Made by a program: the position numbers and the translations under genes. A DNA stretch of 64,000 nucleotides from Hypericum androsaemum (Eukaryota > Streptophyta > Magnoliopsida > Malpighiales > Hypericaceae), in the NCBI GenBank assembly GCA_963995505.1, contig OZ023188.1:868001-932000 (forward strand). Direction: 5' to 3'. Of the stretch, positions 11,161-22,139 are shown piece by piece (within the stretch, counting starts at the first letter, position 1; each line of letters begins with the position of its first letter). The notes under the pieces are model-generated. The model saw only the letters and a list, made by a program, of their open reading frames with translations, had not been told where the DNA came from and made no database searches.

Positions 11161-11946
11161 TCATGTGCTACTCTGTCCACCATCACTACCCAAATTATGC
11201 TGCTCGACGAACTGGATCCGGGGCCCGCCAGAGTGCAGCGTCTGGAAGTGGTTCCTGAGGAAGTCCATCGGGTTGTACCCGTTCGGGTCCGGCAAGGCGG
11301 GCGCGGCTCCCCGGGATGCCAACACGGAGCTAGGGTTTGAACCCCCACGGAGCATGAAGCCGCCCTCAGACGGGTTGTTATCGACGACCGTGAACTGGAT
11401 CCGGGGCCCGCCGGAGTGCAGCGTCTGGAAGTGGTTCCTGAGGAAGTCCATCGGGTTGTACCCGTTCGGGTCCGGCAAGGCGGGCGCGGCTCCCCGGGAT
11501 GCCAACACGGAGCTAGGGTTTGAACCCCCACGGAGCATGAAGCCGCCCTCAGACGGGTTGTTATCGACGACGACGAACTGGATACGGGGCCCGCCGGAGC
11601 GCAGCGTCTGGAAGTGGTTCCTGAGGAAGTCCATCGGGTTGTACCCGTTCGGGTCCGGCAAGGCGGGCGCGGCTCCCCGGGTTGCGAACTCGGAGCTAGG
11701 GTTTTGCGGGACGTCGATGGAGGCGGAGGAGAACAGGAGATTAGGGTCCTGGAAGGATCCAAACGGGTCGAGATTAGGGTTAGGATTAGGGCTATTCGAG
11801 GCGTCGCACTCCTCGAGGAAGCCTTCCTGGCAGAGGGGACACGAGGGGACGGTGGTCGGATTGACGGTTATCGAGACGGTGCGTTCGCACATGTAGCAGA
11901 AGAACGGCTTGGCGGCCGCGCTGGGTTGGGATCCGGCGGAAGCCAT
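11161..11946 (-). CDS. Zinc-ribbon E3-ligase-like protein without a RING, with 61-residue tandem repeats
   Basis: A 261-residue single-exon frame starting at 11946. Residues 12-47 (AKPFFCYMCERTVSITV...CPLCQEGFLEE) form the N-terminal CxxC...CxxC zinc ribbon found in plant RING-H2 E3 ligases of the RING1-like/RDUF/CIP8 type. After a linker, a 61-residue block (RGAAPALPDPNGYNPMDFLR...SGGPRIQF...) is repeated nearly identically, two full copies plus a third partial one. In relatives this block occurs once and leads to a C-terminal RING-H2; here the frame ends SDGGQSST soon after the third copy, and no RING is found downstream. A TATA box lies upstream. Either a recently amplified, truncated pseudogene or a RING-less protein. 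The family call is good; function is uncertain. Confidence 0.65.
   Translation of the reverse strand: MASAGSQPSAAAKPFFCYMCERTVSITVNPTTVPSCPLCQEGFLEECDASNSPNPNPNLDPFGSFQDPNLLFSSASIDVPQNPSSEFATRGAAPALPDPNGYNPMDFLRNHFQTLRSGGPRIQFVVVDNNPSEGGFMLRGGSNPSSVLASRGAAPALPDPNGYNPMDFLRNHFQTLHSGGPRIQFTVVDNNPSEGGFMLRGGSNPSSVLASRGAAPALPDPNGYNPMDFLRNHFQTLHSGGPRIQFVEQHNLGSDGGQSST
11209..11700 (-). repeat. 183-bp in-frame tandem repeat (about 2.7 copies)
   Basis: Units begin at 11209, 11392 and 11575 (GAACTGGATMCGGGG...). Units one and two differ at only a few bases, and 183 is a multiple of three, so the coding frame is kept. The near identity implies recent unequal exchange or slippage. Confidence 0.95.
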
Positions 11947-12040
11947 GGCAGAGTTTTGATTTTTTTTTAAGGGGGTTTTTTTTTTCTTGAGAAGAGGGCG
12001 GAGTTTTGATTTGGAGAGAGACGCAATAAAGAAGGGCGGT

Positions 12041-12052
12041 TATTTATATATA
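12041..12052 (-). promoter_or_regulatory. TATA box of the zinc-ribbon gene
   Basis: On the minus strand reads TATATATAAATA, about 95 bp upstream of the ATG at 11946, a normal distance for a plant core promoter. Confidence 0.6.
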
Positions 12053-13500
12053 ATTTTCACACCCCAATTTAGCGGAAAAAATAAGTGAGAACATTTATTC
12101 GGATATGATCTATAGGACCTAAATTCTTATCCTCTTTTTAATTGGCGGACCCATATCCTTATCTCTATCCTCTTTAAAAATAAGGATTCGGGCAAGATCT
12201 GGGTACTAAAAAACCGGGCACATCAGGGCGACCCGCGGGTCCGTAATTTTTTTATATTTAATTTTTTAAAATTAAATTATCTTTTGATCCTTACTCTCTT
12301 TTTAAATGGCGGACCCAGATCCTTATTTTTTTCCTAAACTCAAATCGATCACGTACAATGTATTCTGTAAAAAAATTAAGAATCAGAATCTTAATGATAA
12401 TCCGAATAATTAAACCTTGTAATATTGTCATAATATGTCAAAGAATATACAATATTTTTAAAACCGACTCGAAAGGTAACCCAAAATTTTTAGAATTTCT
12501 GGTTCACCTAGTCCGACCAGTCAGACTACTGGTCGGACATGGACTTCTTCTTTTATATTAATAAAATTAACTAAGGTTTTATAAATTTAATTTAGCTTAA
12601 AAATTAATAAAATATCAAATAAGTTCAAATATTCAACAAATTTGTTTAACAATTTATCCGAACAAAGTCTTCAAACATCAATTTAATAAGTCTAGAAGTA
12701 CAAGAAGATGATTATACAAATTTTCTTGTTTGATATATTAATCCAATTCGTTTGACTTAGTTGACATATTATCGAAAATTGTTAAAAATATAAGTTTGTT
12801 GTGATCCAAAAGTTAATGTACATGCTCCGAAAATAGAAATGGAAGGTTTTTTCTTAATTAAATCTGATAAAATGGAAAAAGAAACACCATTTTTTTCTGA
12901 TCCGGGCGAACTGGGTCACCCGGAAGTATCTGATCAGACGGCCCGACTAAATTTTGACCGGTCGAACCATTACCTTGATTTTAGACAATAATTGACCAGG
13001 GTTTATCCCAGGTATCAGTCTGGCAGTCGGACCACAAATTTAAAAATATTGAGAATATATTCTTAAACTCTGGTATAATAATCTACCTTCAAAAAGAATA
13101 TTGTCATATTATTTTTTAAACGATTTTTTTAGTTGAAATTATATTCATAAAATCTAAATATACATCTATAATTTAAAAGAATAAAGAGAATTTATTTTAA
13201 ATGCGGGGGATTCAGTTTTGATCCCTGGGAGACAATCAAAAGGTGTGACCTGTGGGCTTTGGCGTTTTTCCAACTCTTCTCTGATCATCAATAGCTCATT
13301 GTTAACTCATCCATTGAAGGGTGTATTTCACTTGCTTACAAATAATGCATTTTCCAATTAGCTCTCTGAGAGGAGCAAACGAAGATTGATAAGGCCACTA
13401 AAAAGGTCTCATTAGTTGACCAAGGGAAAGAAAAAAGACTATTCTAAATTTAGATTCAAATTTTAAATTCAATTTAAATTAATCGGATCGAATCGGGCAG
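12053..13500. other. Intergenic with dispersed repeat fragments
   Basis: A short direct repeat (TTTTTAAWTGGCGGACCCANATCCTTAT) occurs near 12135 and 12297. AT-rich filler follows, then repeat sequence at 12930-13060. No coding exon is supported. Confidence 0.4.
12930..13060. repeat. Dispersed repeat arm with GGTCGGACC-type motifs
   Basis: Diverged in inverted orientation from 9966-10100 and loosely similar to 50810-50960. Shared cores are TTTTAGRCAA, CCAGGGTTTRTCCC-like and TCGGACCANAAWTTTAAAAATATTGA. Probably decayed copies of one non-autonomous element; family not identified. Confidence 0.4.
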
Positions 13501-13809
13501 CAATTAATCAAGGAAAACAACGAAGAGCACGCGCAACGGATACTTTCTTAAACATGGACGACCCCCACCCCCCTTTTAATAGGCCACAAAAGGCCGAAAA
13601 GGGCCCAAGATAAAAAGAAAACAAAAGCGAAAATAGACTCCTCTCCACCTTCCTCCTCGCCACCGTCGCGGTACCCTCTCCCTTTCTGCTTGTCGTTTTC
13701 GTAGTCCTCTTCTCCTTACCGGCGGCCTCGAAACCGGATTTCGGTCCAAGCAAGCAAGAAGAGGAACGTGGAGGGAGGAGCTGACGTCACTCGGACTACG
13801 GCTGTTTCT

Positions 13810-16800
13810 ATGGAGAACTTGATCGGAGTCGTCAACAGGATACAGAGAGCGTGCACTTCCCTCGGCGATTACGGCGGCGGAGATTCTCTCCTATCCGCCG
13901 CCCCGCTGCCTACTCTCTGGGAGTCCCTCCCCTCCGTCGTCGTCGTCGGCAGCCAGGTCTCCTCCTCTCTCAGCTTCTTCTCCGGCGCCGTCTCGCTGTT
14001 CTCTCTCTATTTTTTCTCTCTTTTATTTACCAGATTTATTTTTTTTTTCGGATATGGAAGGGGAAATGAGAAACGGTTATGTTTTATGAATATCTAATTG
14101 CGGTTTTTATTTTTCTTTATTTTTTTTCTCTCGCGATGTATAGAGTTCGGGGAAGTCATCTGTGCTCGTCGGCCGGGATTTTCTTCCAAGAGGATCAGGT
14201 ATTAATTACTGAGTGAAGAGAGAAATGGAAATGAGAATGTTCGGAAAAAGGGAACGAAAATGATGGAGGTCATTAATTTGACTTGTGGGTCAACGAAGTC
14301 ATATTTGTTAGGATATTGTTGACTATGAAGTGTTTTTAGTTTTCTGCAATTCAGCTATAATATGCAGTGATTAGTTTTCAATTCTTTGATGTGATTCTCT
14401 TTCAGTTCCTTTGGGTCCTTGTCATTGGTCCTACCTGCTTTTGGTTTTTTAATCTGTTAGTCCCTGTCTTTTCTTTCTTTGATTGTTCAATAAGGATGGG
14501 GTGGTGAGCAAGTTCTCGACCCTTCCTTTGGCTTGTTTCGATTTTAAATGCAGTGCCCGGTTGGGTTTTTTAGTAAAGATCGTGACTTTACTTAGAGGGG
14601 AATGTAGAAAGATTGGGTTTTTTTTAGTGGGGTTCTTTAAGATTTAACTGCAATTCCCCTTTTGATTAGGTTGAAGAAGACAACGATGATGTCAATTGAA
14701 AGTTGTAAATTTTTTAACTCCCAGCTCGAATCCTTCGACGCCTCCCTCTCCGACGCCACCGACCGGCTCGCGCAGGTCGAGCTCCACAAGGTTGTACTCT
14801 CCTCCCCGAATTAGGTAATAAGGTGATTTCACGTTGCTTATGGGGTTAATTTGGGGATTCTGTGGTCTGCTTTAGGAGAAGTTGTCCAAGGAGAACGCCT
14901 CACTCTCCGGTGCGCTCCAGAGAGATGTTTCCAAGGTACGCGGTTTCTCCGGTTGCTTTTCTTTTTCTCCCTCGAAACCGCCTGGTTACGGACACCGAGC
15001 GCTCGAACTTGAGACTTCTTGTTAAGCTAGAACACGCTCATTGGTATTTCTCGAGTTGCTTGCTTATTGCATTTGCTCGCTTCCTTCGAGATTCCCGGCT
15101 TATAAGTTTAGGTAGGAGTAGGGTGGTTTATGCAATTTAGACCGTGTCTCGATTTCAGGACGAGAAGGAAGAGTCAGGAACTGCCTTTATTTTCTGTGGT
15201 TTTCTCTCGAAAGGAATTGGTTTTTAATGTGGGGTCTGGATTTTGATGCAGTTGGAAGTTTTCAGGAAAACTCTGATGCAATCACTCCAAGAGGACGAAG
15301 AAAATCCGGTATTTTATATTAATCTTTGATGTTCTGTAGGGAATGGAGCTGATGTTGTATTTTTTTTGTCGATGAACACACCATTTCACCGTTTAGACTT
15401 GACATTCTGCATGATGGAGCTAAAAAAATCATTGCAAAGCCTACACTCGTTCCGGTTTACGTTTTCGTTCGAGTTCTTTACAGTCTGAATATTAGAGAAG
15501 GAAATGGTCCTTTCAATCTGTAAAAAGGGATGTGCAAGCCTGTTTTGAGAAAGGACATAAGACAGACTCTGAACTTTTCCATTTGTATTCCTGGTCTTTT
15601 GACTGTTGTTTTGAAATTATTAGTGGTCTAGAACTATTTAATGAGTTGATACACCAATTCATGTGCTTTAACTAAGTTGAATTACTCGGTCAACGTTTTC
15701 TCGTCGACAAGGGATTTTGCTTACCTTCATCCTTTGTATTGTTTACTTGGTAAGTTGTTCTCGTTAAATTCGCTTCAGAAGATGACGCCGGCATAGCATC
15801 TCAAGATTCTCTTCCTTCCGAAGTGACGTTTCAGTTTCAGACCTGAGAAACCCATTCCCAGAGGATCGAGAGAATGATGGTACGAGTTTATTGTCTATTG
15901 TCGTGTTTTTTTGAAGGCAGGTTTATTGTGTTCAACAGTGGGATTATTTTGTGTCAGGATACTTGTATCCTATGCAAAGTTGGTTTGGTTCCTTAACTCT
16001 TTGGCTGAATGAGTGAATGGACCACAAAATTCCTTTTTGTGCAAGTGAAAGAGTGTATAACCAGTGATTAAGATCTGTCTTCAAATGATGTTGTTCTGAC
16101 GCAGCATACAAACCAGCAATGTCACAAAGCTTCTTTGTAAATTTCAATGATTGAAGAATGATAATCACTTGATCTTGAGATCAGATTGTAAGGTATATAT
16201 ACATGATGATTAAGCTATACCTAGCAACTAATGTGACCTTGGGAATGGAGGTCATGATAGCTATACTAGTCGTTTATACAAGTAACAGCTAGATACACTT
16301 AATGCTATTTACAATTACAGATAGATAGTCAAGGAGACCAAACGTTGCATAGTTAAGATCATTGACTAGTAATTAATCTTATGGACACATAAGCAGCACC
16401 AAGAGCCAAGGTCTGTAATTATGAAGACCATCTGCAATTCTGCTGATCATTCATCTGCAACATGACAGTTGCTGGTATTGCTTCAGTCTTCTAATGTACT
16501 AACATTCTTGCTAGCATCCCAGACGAGCACACCACGACTTACCCCTCCTGGGTCTCCTCCAAGTTTACCAGCTTCTGTATCCCCCACAAGGACATCGAAG
16601 CAACGTAGTAACTATTTTCATGTGATTGTGGTCTTAACGTGTAATGAGTCTCACACTAAGCAACGTAGTAAAATTTGTGGACCTGTGGCACTTGTGTGTA
16701 ATTGTCTGACCTGTTCTTCGGTAAGGCAAAACTGCAAGGTTCAGTGAATCAAACAGATGGTTGCTCGATAAGATGCTATGAATGTTCTCTCCCTCCTGTA

Positions 16801-18630
16801 GTTCTCTCACTTTCTCTCTTCATATATTCAAAAACTTTATCTAATGTTCAAGTGTTTCAAATAAAGGTTCTTGAAGGAAGAGCATACGCTCTCCAACACC
16901 CATGGGTTGGAATTGTGAACCGCTCACGAGCTGATATAGCCAAAAACGTGGACATGATTGCTGCCCGTCGGAAGGAGAGGGAATTCTTTGCCACCAGTCC
17001 AGATTATGCGCACTTGGCCAGCCGAATGGGCTCAGAATATCTTGCAAAACTGCTGTCAAAGGTTCTCTATTTACTCGGAATTATATTAACACCTATATTG
17101 TGATATGAAGACTTTTCTGCGTACAAACTTTAGATGTAAGGATAAGTATGCTAGCTAAATGGGTGTATTGGAGTTTGATGAAGTAAATTTTCAGTTTCTT
17201 TAAAGGGAAAGCTTTCCCTTTAGTTCAGTTCAGAATCGCTTATAGCAAGCAACTATTTTTCGCTTGCAGAATTTGGAGTCTGTGATCAAAGCTCGTGTCC
17301 CAGCCATCCAATCTTTAATCAACAAGAGCATTAACGAGCTCGAAGCAGAGCTCAACTATCTCGGCAGACCAGTGGCTGTCGACTCAGGGGTGCTTAACTA
17401 AAGCCTTTTCTTGTCTCTGGATCCCGCCCTTTCTTTTCTTGTATTACCATATGTCATGCATAAGCTAAATTAGAGATGATCTTCACCGTGTGCATTAGGC
17501 CCAGTTATACACTATCCTGGAGTTATGTCGTGCATTCGACCGGGTATTCAAGGAGCATTTGGATGGGGGGTAATACAAGATTCTTCCTTCTTTACTGATT
17601 TGTTTTATTGCGTGTGTTGTAGTTCCTGCTCAATCTTCCTTGGGGAAGCAAGGATATTTTATTCTTTTTGCTTCATTCTGTAGCTATCAGCCCTCACATG
17701 CCTAGGTTGTAACTGTTTTTTTATTATTCCTTGACGCAAATACACACACCCGGTATCGATCTGATGCTTTTTTTTGTTTGAAATTAGAAAACGAAACAAT
17801 GCTGTTAGCTACAACTCATGCAGTTTGATTTGGTCATCAATATACTTTGGTTTCTGTCTGAATGATTTCACGAGCATTCATATATGGTCTAATTTCTTTG
17901 TATTTTACCGTAATGTCAGCCGACCTGGTGGCGATCGGATTTATGCGGTTTTTGACATCCAGCTCCCTGCTGCGTTGAGGAAGCTTCCGTTTGACCGACA
18001 TTTGTCTATTCAGAATGTCAGAAACGTAGTATCTCAAGCAGATGGTTATCAACCGCATCTAATTGCACCTGAGCAAGGGTATCGACGGCTCATTGATGGT
18101 GCCCTTAATTACTTCAAAGGTCCAGCTGAATCATCTGTGGATGCAGTAAGTACTACCTTCGTCTCCTATTCTGCAGCAGCTTCATTGTGTCATTACGATG
18201 TGAGTGTGAAGTTTGTGCTTTACTTGCAACTATCAAGTTATTTTTACATCGGTTATAATTTTCATCTCAGGTGCACTTTACTTTGAAGGAGATTGTGAGG
18301 AGGTCAATTTCAGAAACTCAGGAGTTGAAGCGTTTCCCCACGCTTCAAGGTGAAATTGCCGGTGCTGCCTATGCTGCCCTGGAGAGATTCCGTGAAGAAA
18401 GCAAGAAGACAAGTTTAAGGTTGGTGGAGATGGAGTCGTCCTACCTTACTGTGGATTTCTTTAGGAAACTTCCCATGGATGTTGATAGAGCTGGGGATCC
18501 AACCGCTTCGTACGCCGATCGTTACACAGAGGGACACTTTCGCACTGTAGGGTCTACTGTCTCGTCATACGTTGCAATGGTGGCTGAAACTCTCAGGAAT
18601 TCCATTCCCAAGGCTGTTGTTTACTGTCAA
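13810..18630 (+). pseudogene. Dynamin-related protein 1 (DRP1/phragmoplastin) pseudogene, GTPase domain mostly lost
   Basis: Exons match plant DRP1, the GTPase that tubulates membrane at the cell plate and in endocytosis. Exon 13810-13956 encodes [20 protein letters not shown]...VVVVGSQ. Exon 14144-14198 encodes SSGKSSVLVGRDFLPRGS (P-loop), lacking three residues that relatives have between VL and VGRD. All exons for the rest of the GTPase domain are missing; NAIP-like exons lie there instead. DRP1 middle/stalk exons resume at 16867-17061, 17270-17389, 17499-17569, 17920-18145 and 18271-18630, all in phase and ending VYCQ. The last exon (GED C-terminus) is absent; a possible acceptor at 18700 would add only a short unrelated tail. 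No dynamin GTPase can be made. Confidence 0.9.
14691..16610 (+). pseudogene. Exons of a NAIP-like (At1g16520/At4g15545-type) coiled-coil protein inside the DRP1 pseudogene
   Basis: Between DRP1 exons lie small exons with good splice sites encoding a different protein: about 14691-14791 (LESFDASLSDATDRLAQVEL), 14877-14937 (EKLSKENASLSGALQRDVSK), 15252-15309 (LEVFRKTLMQSLQEDEENP), about 15780-15860 (serine-rich, running into a stop) and about 16516-16610 (SQTSTPRLTPPGSPPSLPAS). The coiled coil, the RDVSKLE.FRKTLMQSLQ.D segment and the TPRLTPPGSPP segment, in this order, match what I remember of plant NAI1-interacting (NAIP) proteins. The N-terminus and C-terminus are missing. Family assignment is from memory of motifs, so moderate. 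Confidence 0.5.
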
Positions 18631-18888
18631 GTGAGTATTTATACACAAATCAGGGCCGATGCTTGATAAGGTAAAGATCCTGGCTATGACTGATTGCAGA
18701 TGCGATCTCGGGAGGGAATCATGCACATGCTAATTAGGAAATAGAAGATTTCAAATTGTATCTCCATTAGAGAGCTCCAAAGAGAAAGCTAGAGAGTGTG
18801 ATTTTTGGGCTAGTAATCTTCTAAAAAGGTAAATCATTTTCAACCGGAAGGGACCAACACGTAAATGCCATATGCCAGAGAATTTGGG

Positions 18889-18896
18889 TATAAATA
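18889..18896 (+). promoter_or_regulatory. TATA box of the split secreted-peptide gene
   Basis: TATAAATA, 92 bp upstream of the ATG at 18981. It is followed by an A/C-rich leader typical of plant 5' UTRs. Confidence 0.6.
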
Positions 18897-18980
18897 CTCC
18901 ATCCCACAACAAGTAGCAATTCACAAAACAAAGCAACTGATACAAAAACTTGAGTGCACCAAAAATAGTCTAGAGAAAAC

Positions 18981-19069
18981 ATGGGTCGTTTCTAATTGCT
19001 TCTATCCTTCTTAGCCCTCACTACTCTTCTCTGTTGCTTAACCACAACCCATTCCTCTTCGGACAACAC
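18981..19069 (+). pseudogene. Secreted repeat-peptide precursor, signal-peptide half (split by retrotransposon)
   Basis: From the ATG at 18981 the frame reads MGRF, then one TAA (18993-18995), then a strongly hydrophobic stretch LLLSFLALTTLLCCLTTTHS and SSDNT, where the Athila-type element has inserted. The charged start, hydrophobic core and small-residue end form a classic signal peptide; a single C-to-T change (CAA to TAA) could explain the stop. Removing the element and one copy of the AACAC duplication joins base 19069 to base 30049 in frame. I do not recognise the family. It may have died before or after the insertion. Confidence 0.6.
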
Positions 19070-20525
19070 TGAAAGGAAGGATTTTTACACCCTCTTGCAA
19101 TAAAGAGTAAGTAAGGGATTGTCATCCCACAAGGACTAAGTGTTAGGCCACAAATACGACTCGACAACTAGTTTAGGACTACAAGTAATGGATTTGTCAA
19201 TTCCAAACACGAGTTGGTTACTACAACGACTAAACTAGAAAATGATTTAAACAATAAAGGAAAAAGTGGGTTTGGTACCAATGATACCTAGATAACCAAA
19301 TGGCATATGGAGTTTATTAAGTTCGTGTTATGGTCCGGGTGTTTCTAAAGTAACTAACTAATGCTCCCGCCATTAATGAGTCTAAATCGATTATTAATTA
19401 AGCTTAGTTGAACTAATCACACTCCTGCGACTAATTAGCTACCTAATCTAACTAATTACTAATTTTAACCATCATCCTTTGGACAACCAACCACCTAATG
19501 AGATCCCTCATCAAAAGACAACTAATTAACTAGTTAAATGGTCCATTAATCCTAACCTCTCCCGGCGATTAGTATTAATCAAGTTCATAATCAAGGTGAT
19601 CAATTAAGATTAAGCATTAAACTCATTAACTAGTTCACAAACCTTAACATTTTAACCCCACTAAACCATAGGCTAAGTAGATACTATTAAGGCACTTAAC
19701 CCACAAATCAACTACTCACACATATTCATCAAATAACACAAATTATCCATTGAACAATGCAAATTAAACATGAACGTAAAGATAGAGTTTAGGAAAGCTC
19801 AATGAATCTTCAAGAGCTCCCTCTTAGCTCCTTCTTCAAGTTCCTCCCAAGCTTCTCTACCATCTTCCTCCAAGTTTTCTCTACAAGCTTCCCTACTATG
19901 ATGAGCCAACTTTCTTTTCTCCTTTAAAAGAGAGATAGTGGAGTGGGTGAGATGAGGTAGTGGAGTGAAAGAGGGAGGTGGTGGAATGCCAGCCATGTAA
20001 AGTCATGGACAAACCCGAAATGGGCCCAAAATGGTTCATGAATTTCGGCCCATTTTGGTTAGGCAAGTTCTCAGATTTAAAGCTTAACTTTGTACGCATT
20101 TTTCACCCTCTTAGACTTCGAATTTGAAGAAGATCATTGGAGACAAAGTTGTAGCCACGCATGTCTTCTTTCCAGAACTGCCTCACCCGTCTCCTACAGA
20201 CTTTGTATGCGAAAGTTATCTTTATTTGAGTCGCTTAAGGTTAGTCCGCCCAGTGTCGTTGCAGTCCCGATCATGCACCATTCTTCACGGCTAATCCAAT
20301 CGCCTTTGACACGCTCCAAAGTGCACTAATATCCTCCTCGCATCACCACAAAGTCTCGTAGTAATAAACATGAACGAAACGCAATAAAAATCATAAGAAC
20401 TACACTAACACATTCAAAGCATGAAATATGACACTACATCACTACATAACAAACAAAAACACTAGAAACAACGGAAAATCAACACTAAAATATACATAGA
20501 TGATGGAGTGTTTCTACACTCATCA
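19070..20525 (-). repeat. 3' LTR of the Athila-type element
   Basis: 1456 bp. It retains about 130 bp (about 19365-19495) that the other LTR has lost. The A-rich/CTCACC-rich parts include short open frames without meaning. Confidence 0.92.
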
Positions 20526-20538
20526 CACCCCCACACTT
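20526..20538 (-). promoter_or_regulatory. Polypurine tract of the Athila-type element
   Basis: Minus strand AAGTGTGGGGGTG directly before the 3' LTR. A second near copy (CACACCCCCACACTTGGA, plus strand) lies inside the element at about 21885-21905. Confidence 0.75.
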
Positions 20539-21637
20539 GAATCATTGCTTGTCCTCAAGCAAAACTCAACCATGTATACAAACACAAATACAATCGCATA
20601 AGAAAGAAAAACACGACAAGGACAAGACTAGGCATGATTAAATCACAAATTAACTCCCCTCAAAATCTCAAACTCACATCAAAAGACCACCCCACAACCT
20701 AGCTAGTTCATCAACCCAAACACAGAGAGTAAGAACCGGTAGACATCTCACCACTCGGTGGTTTAACCAAGTGTTATCACTATGTAAAAGACATTAGAAG
20801 GTTAACCACTCAGAGGTTCGGAAATTTTAGCTCACGATTTGTAAGTAGCCAACTTCCTATCTCTCGCGTACATGACCGATGTCTTTCAAAGTATCCTACG
20901 TCCTACTCAATAGTATCTCAAAGTTGTGTGGTTGCTCGTGAACAGGGGGCTTTCAATCGGGTTGTAATAGAGCTAAGGTATTAGTGAGATAATATATATG
21001 GATAGTAGTTAAACCACCAAATCCGAGGACTTGTTGCCAAAGCATTTTAGTCTCTCGTCTATTCTAAACATCCTTACCATAAATAGTTAAAGCACACTCT
21101 CACAATTCACCCATTTCCTAAGATCGCGTAGCACGAGTTATGCCTATAATTAATGCCTTATTCAACCTTCACTTCTCTTTCTTTTTTCTACAAACACAAA
21201 CTTGACATTTTCTAGGCAAGAACTCGACTTCTTTGTATGGCCTCTCAATTAACCCATAAGAACACTAAGCTACCAACTAAACCCAATACATAACATTCTC
21301 CAAAAAGTGTAAACTTATGTGTCCTCGGATATGATGACCAAAGGTCGGGAGGATGGTGGATATAAGGCTTAAAGTTGGTATACATATAATATGATCAAAG
21401 AATGGCTAGGCTCAATGGGTTAAAGCAATGGATATAAAAGTTCTTAGCTCTAAAGCTCTAGGCTTAATTTCAAAGGATTAGCCCCCGTCATTCACTAACG
21501 CCATACAACCAAGACCATATCAAGTACTAGTAGGATATCTCGATCAACCGAACTCAAGTAGGCACCTCATGAATAAATGAAGACGGTTGTCTCCTTCTTC
21601 GACTCAAAGTTCCTTACAAGGTCACTTATTAACCCTC

Positions 21638-21700
21638 TAGTCTAATCTACATAGTGAGACCACTAGTCTAATCTACATAGTGAGACCACTAGTCTAAATA
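21638..21700. repeat. Short tandem repeat inside the Athila-type element
   Basis: A 27-bp unit (CTAGTCTAATCTACATAGTG + AGACCA-like) repeated a little over two times. Confidence 0.8.
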
Positions 21701-22139
21701 ACCGAGGGTGAGTTTTCTACAAGTTCTTAGGCCTTGTGCTCGAGTTTATTTTCTAACTAGGTGTGTGGTAAGCTTTTAACACAAGTTAAATTTTTTTTGA
21801 AGGGGGTCAAATTTTGAAAATTCATGCCAAATCAATGCCTAACAAAATAAGCTAGACCTAAACACACAACGGATTCCTAAGTGGAACCACACCCCCACAC
21901 TTGGAAGACACATTGTCCTCAAGGTGTAGGGAGTACATAGACATCTAAACAATTAAGCTATACTAACAAATGCATTAACAATCAAGCATGAGAACATCAA
22001 CCAAACATGAAGAACAAGACATCACAAAGACATATAGCAAACTCAAGACATCATGAAGACAAGAAAATAACTAAAGAAAAACAAAGTGCTAGGAAACTTC
22101 CCTTAGTCTTGAGTTGGAGAAGGTGGTGGTGGTGGGATG

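Noticed and set aside
11165..11896. A 243-codon plus-strand ORF and a 216-codon alternative minus frame opposite the zinc-ribbon gene
   Set aside because: Shadow frames of the repeated coding sequence; only the minus frame starting at 11946 has the CxxC...CxxC ribbon.
19799..19996. Short conserved ORF (MAGIPPPPSFTPLPHLTHS...) also at 29317-29514
   Set aside because: It is present twice because it lies in both LTRs of the Athila-type element; no evidence of a protein.
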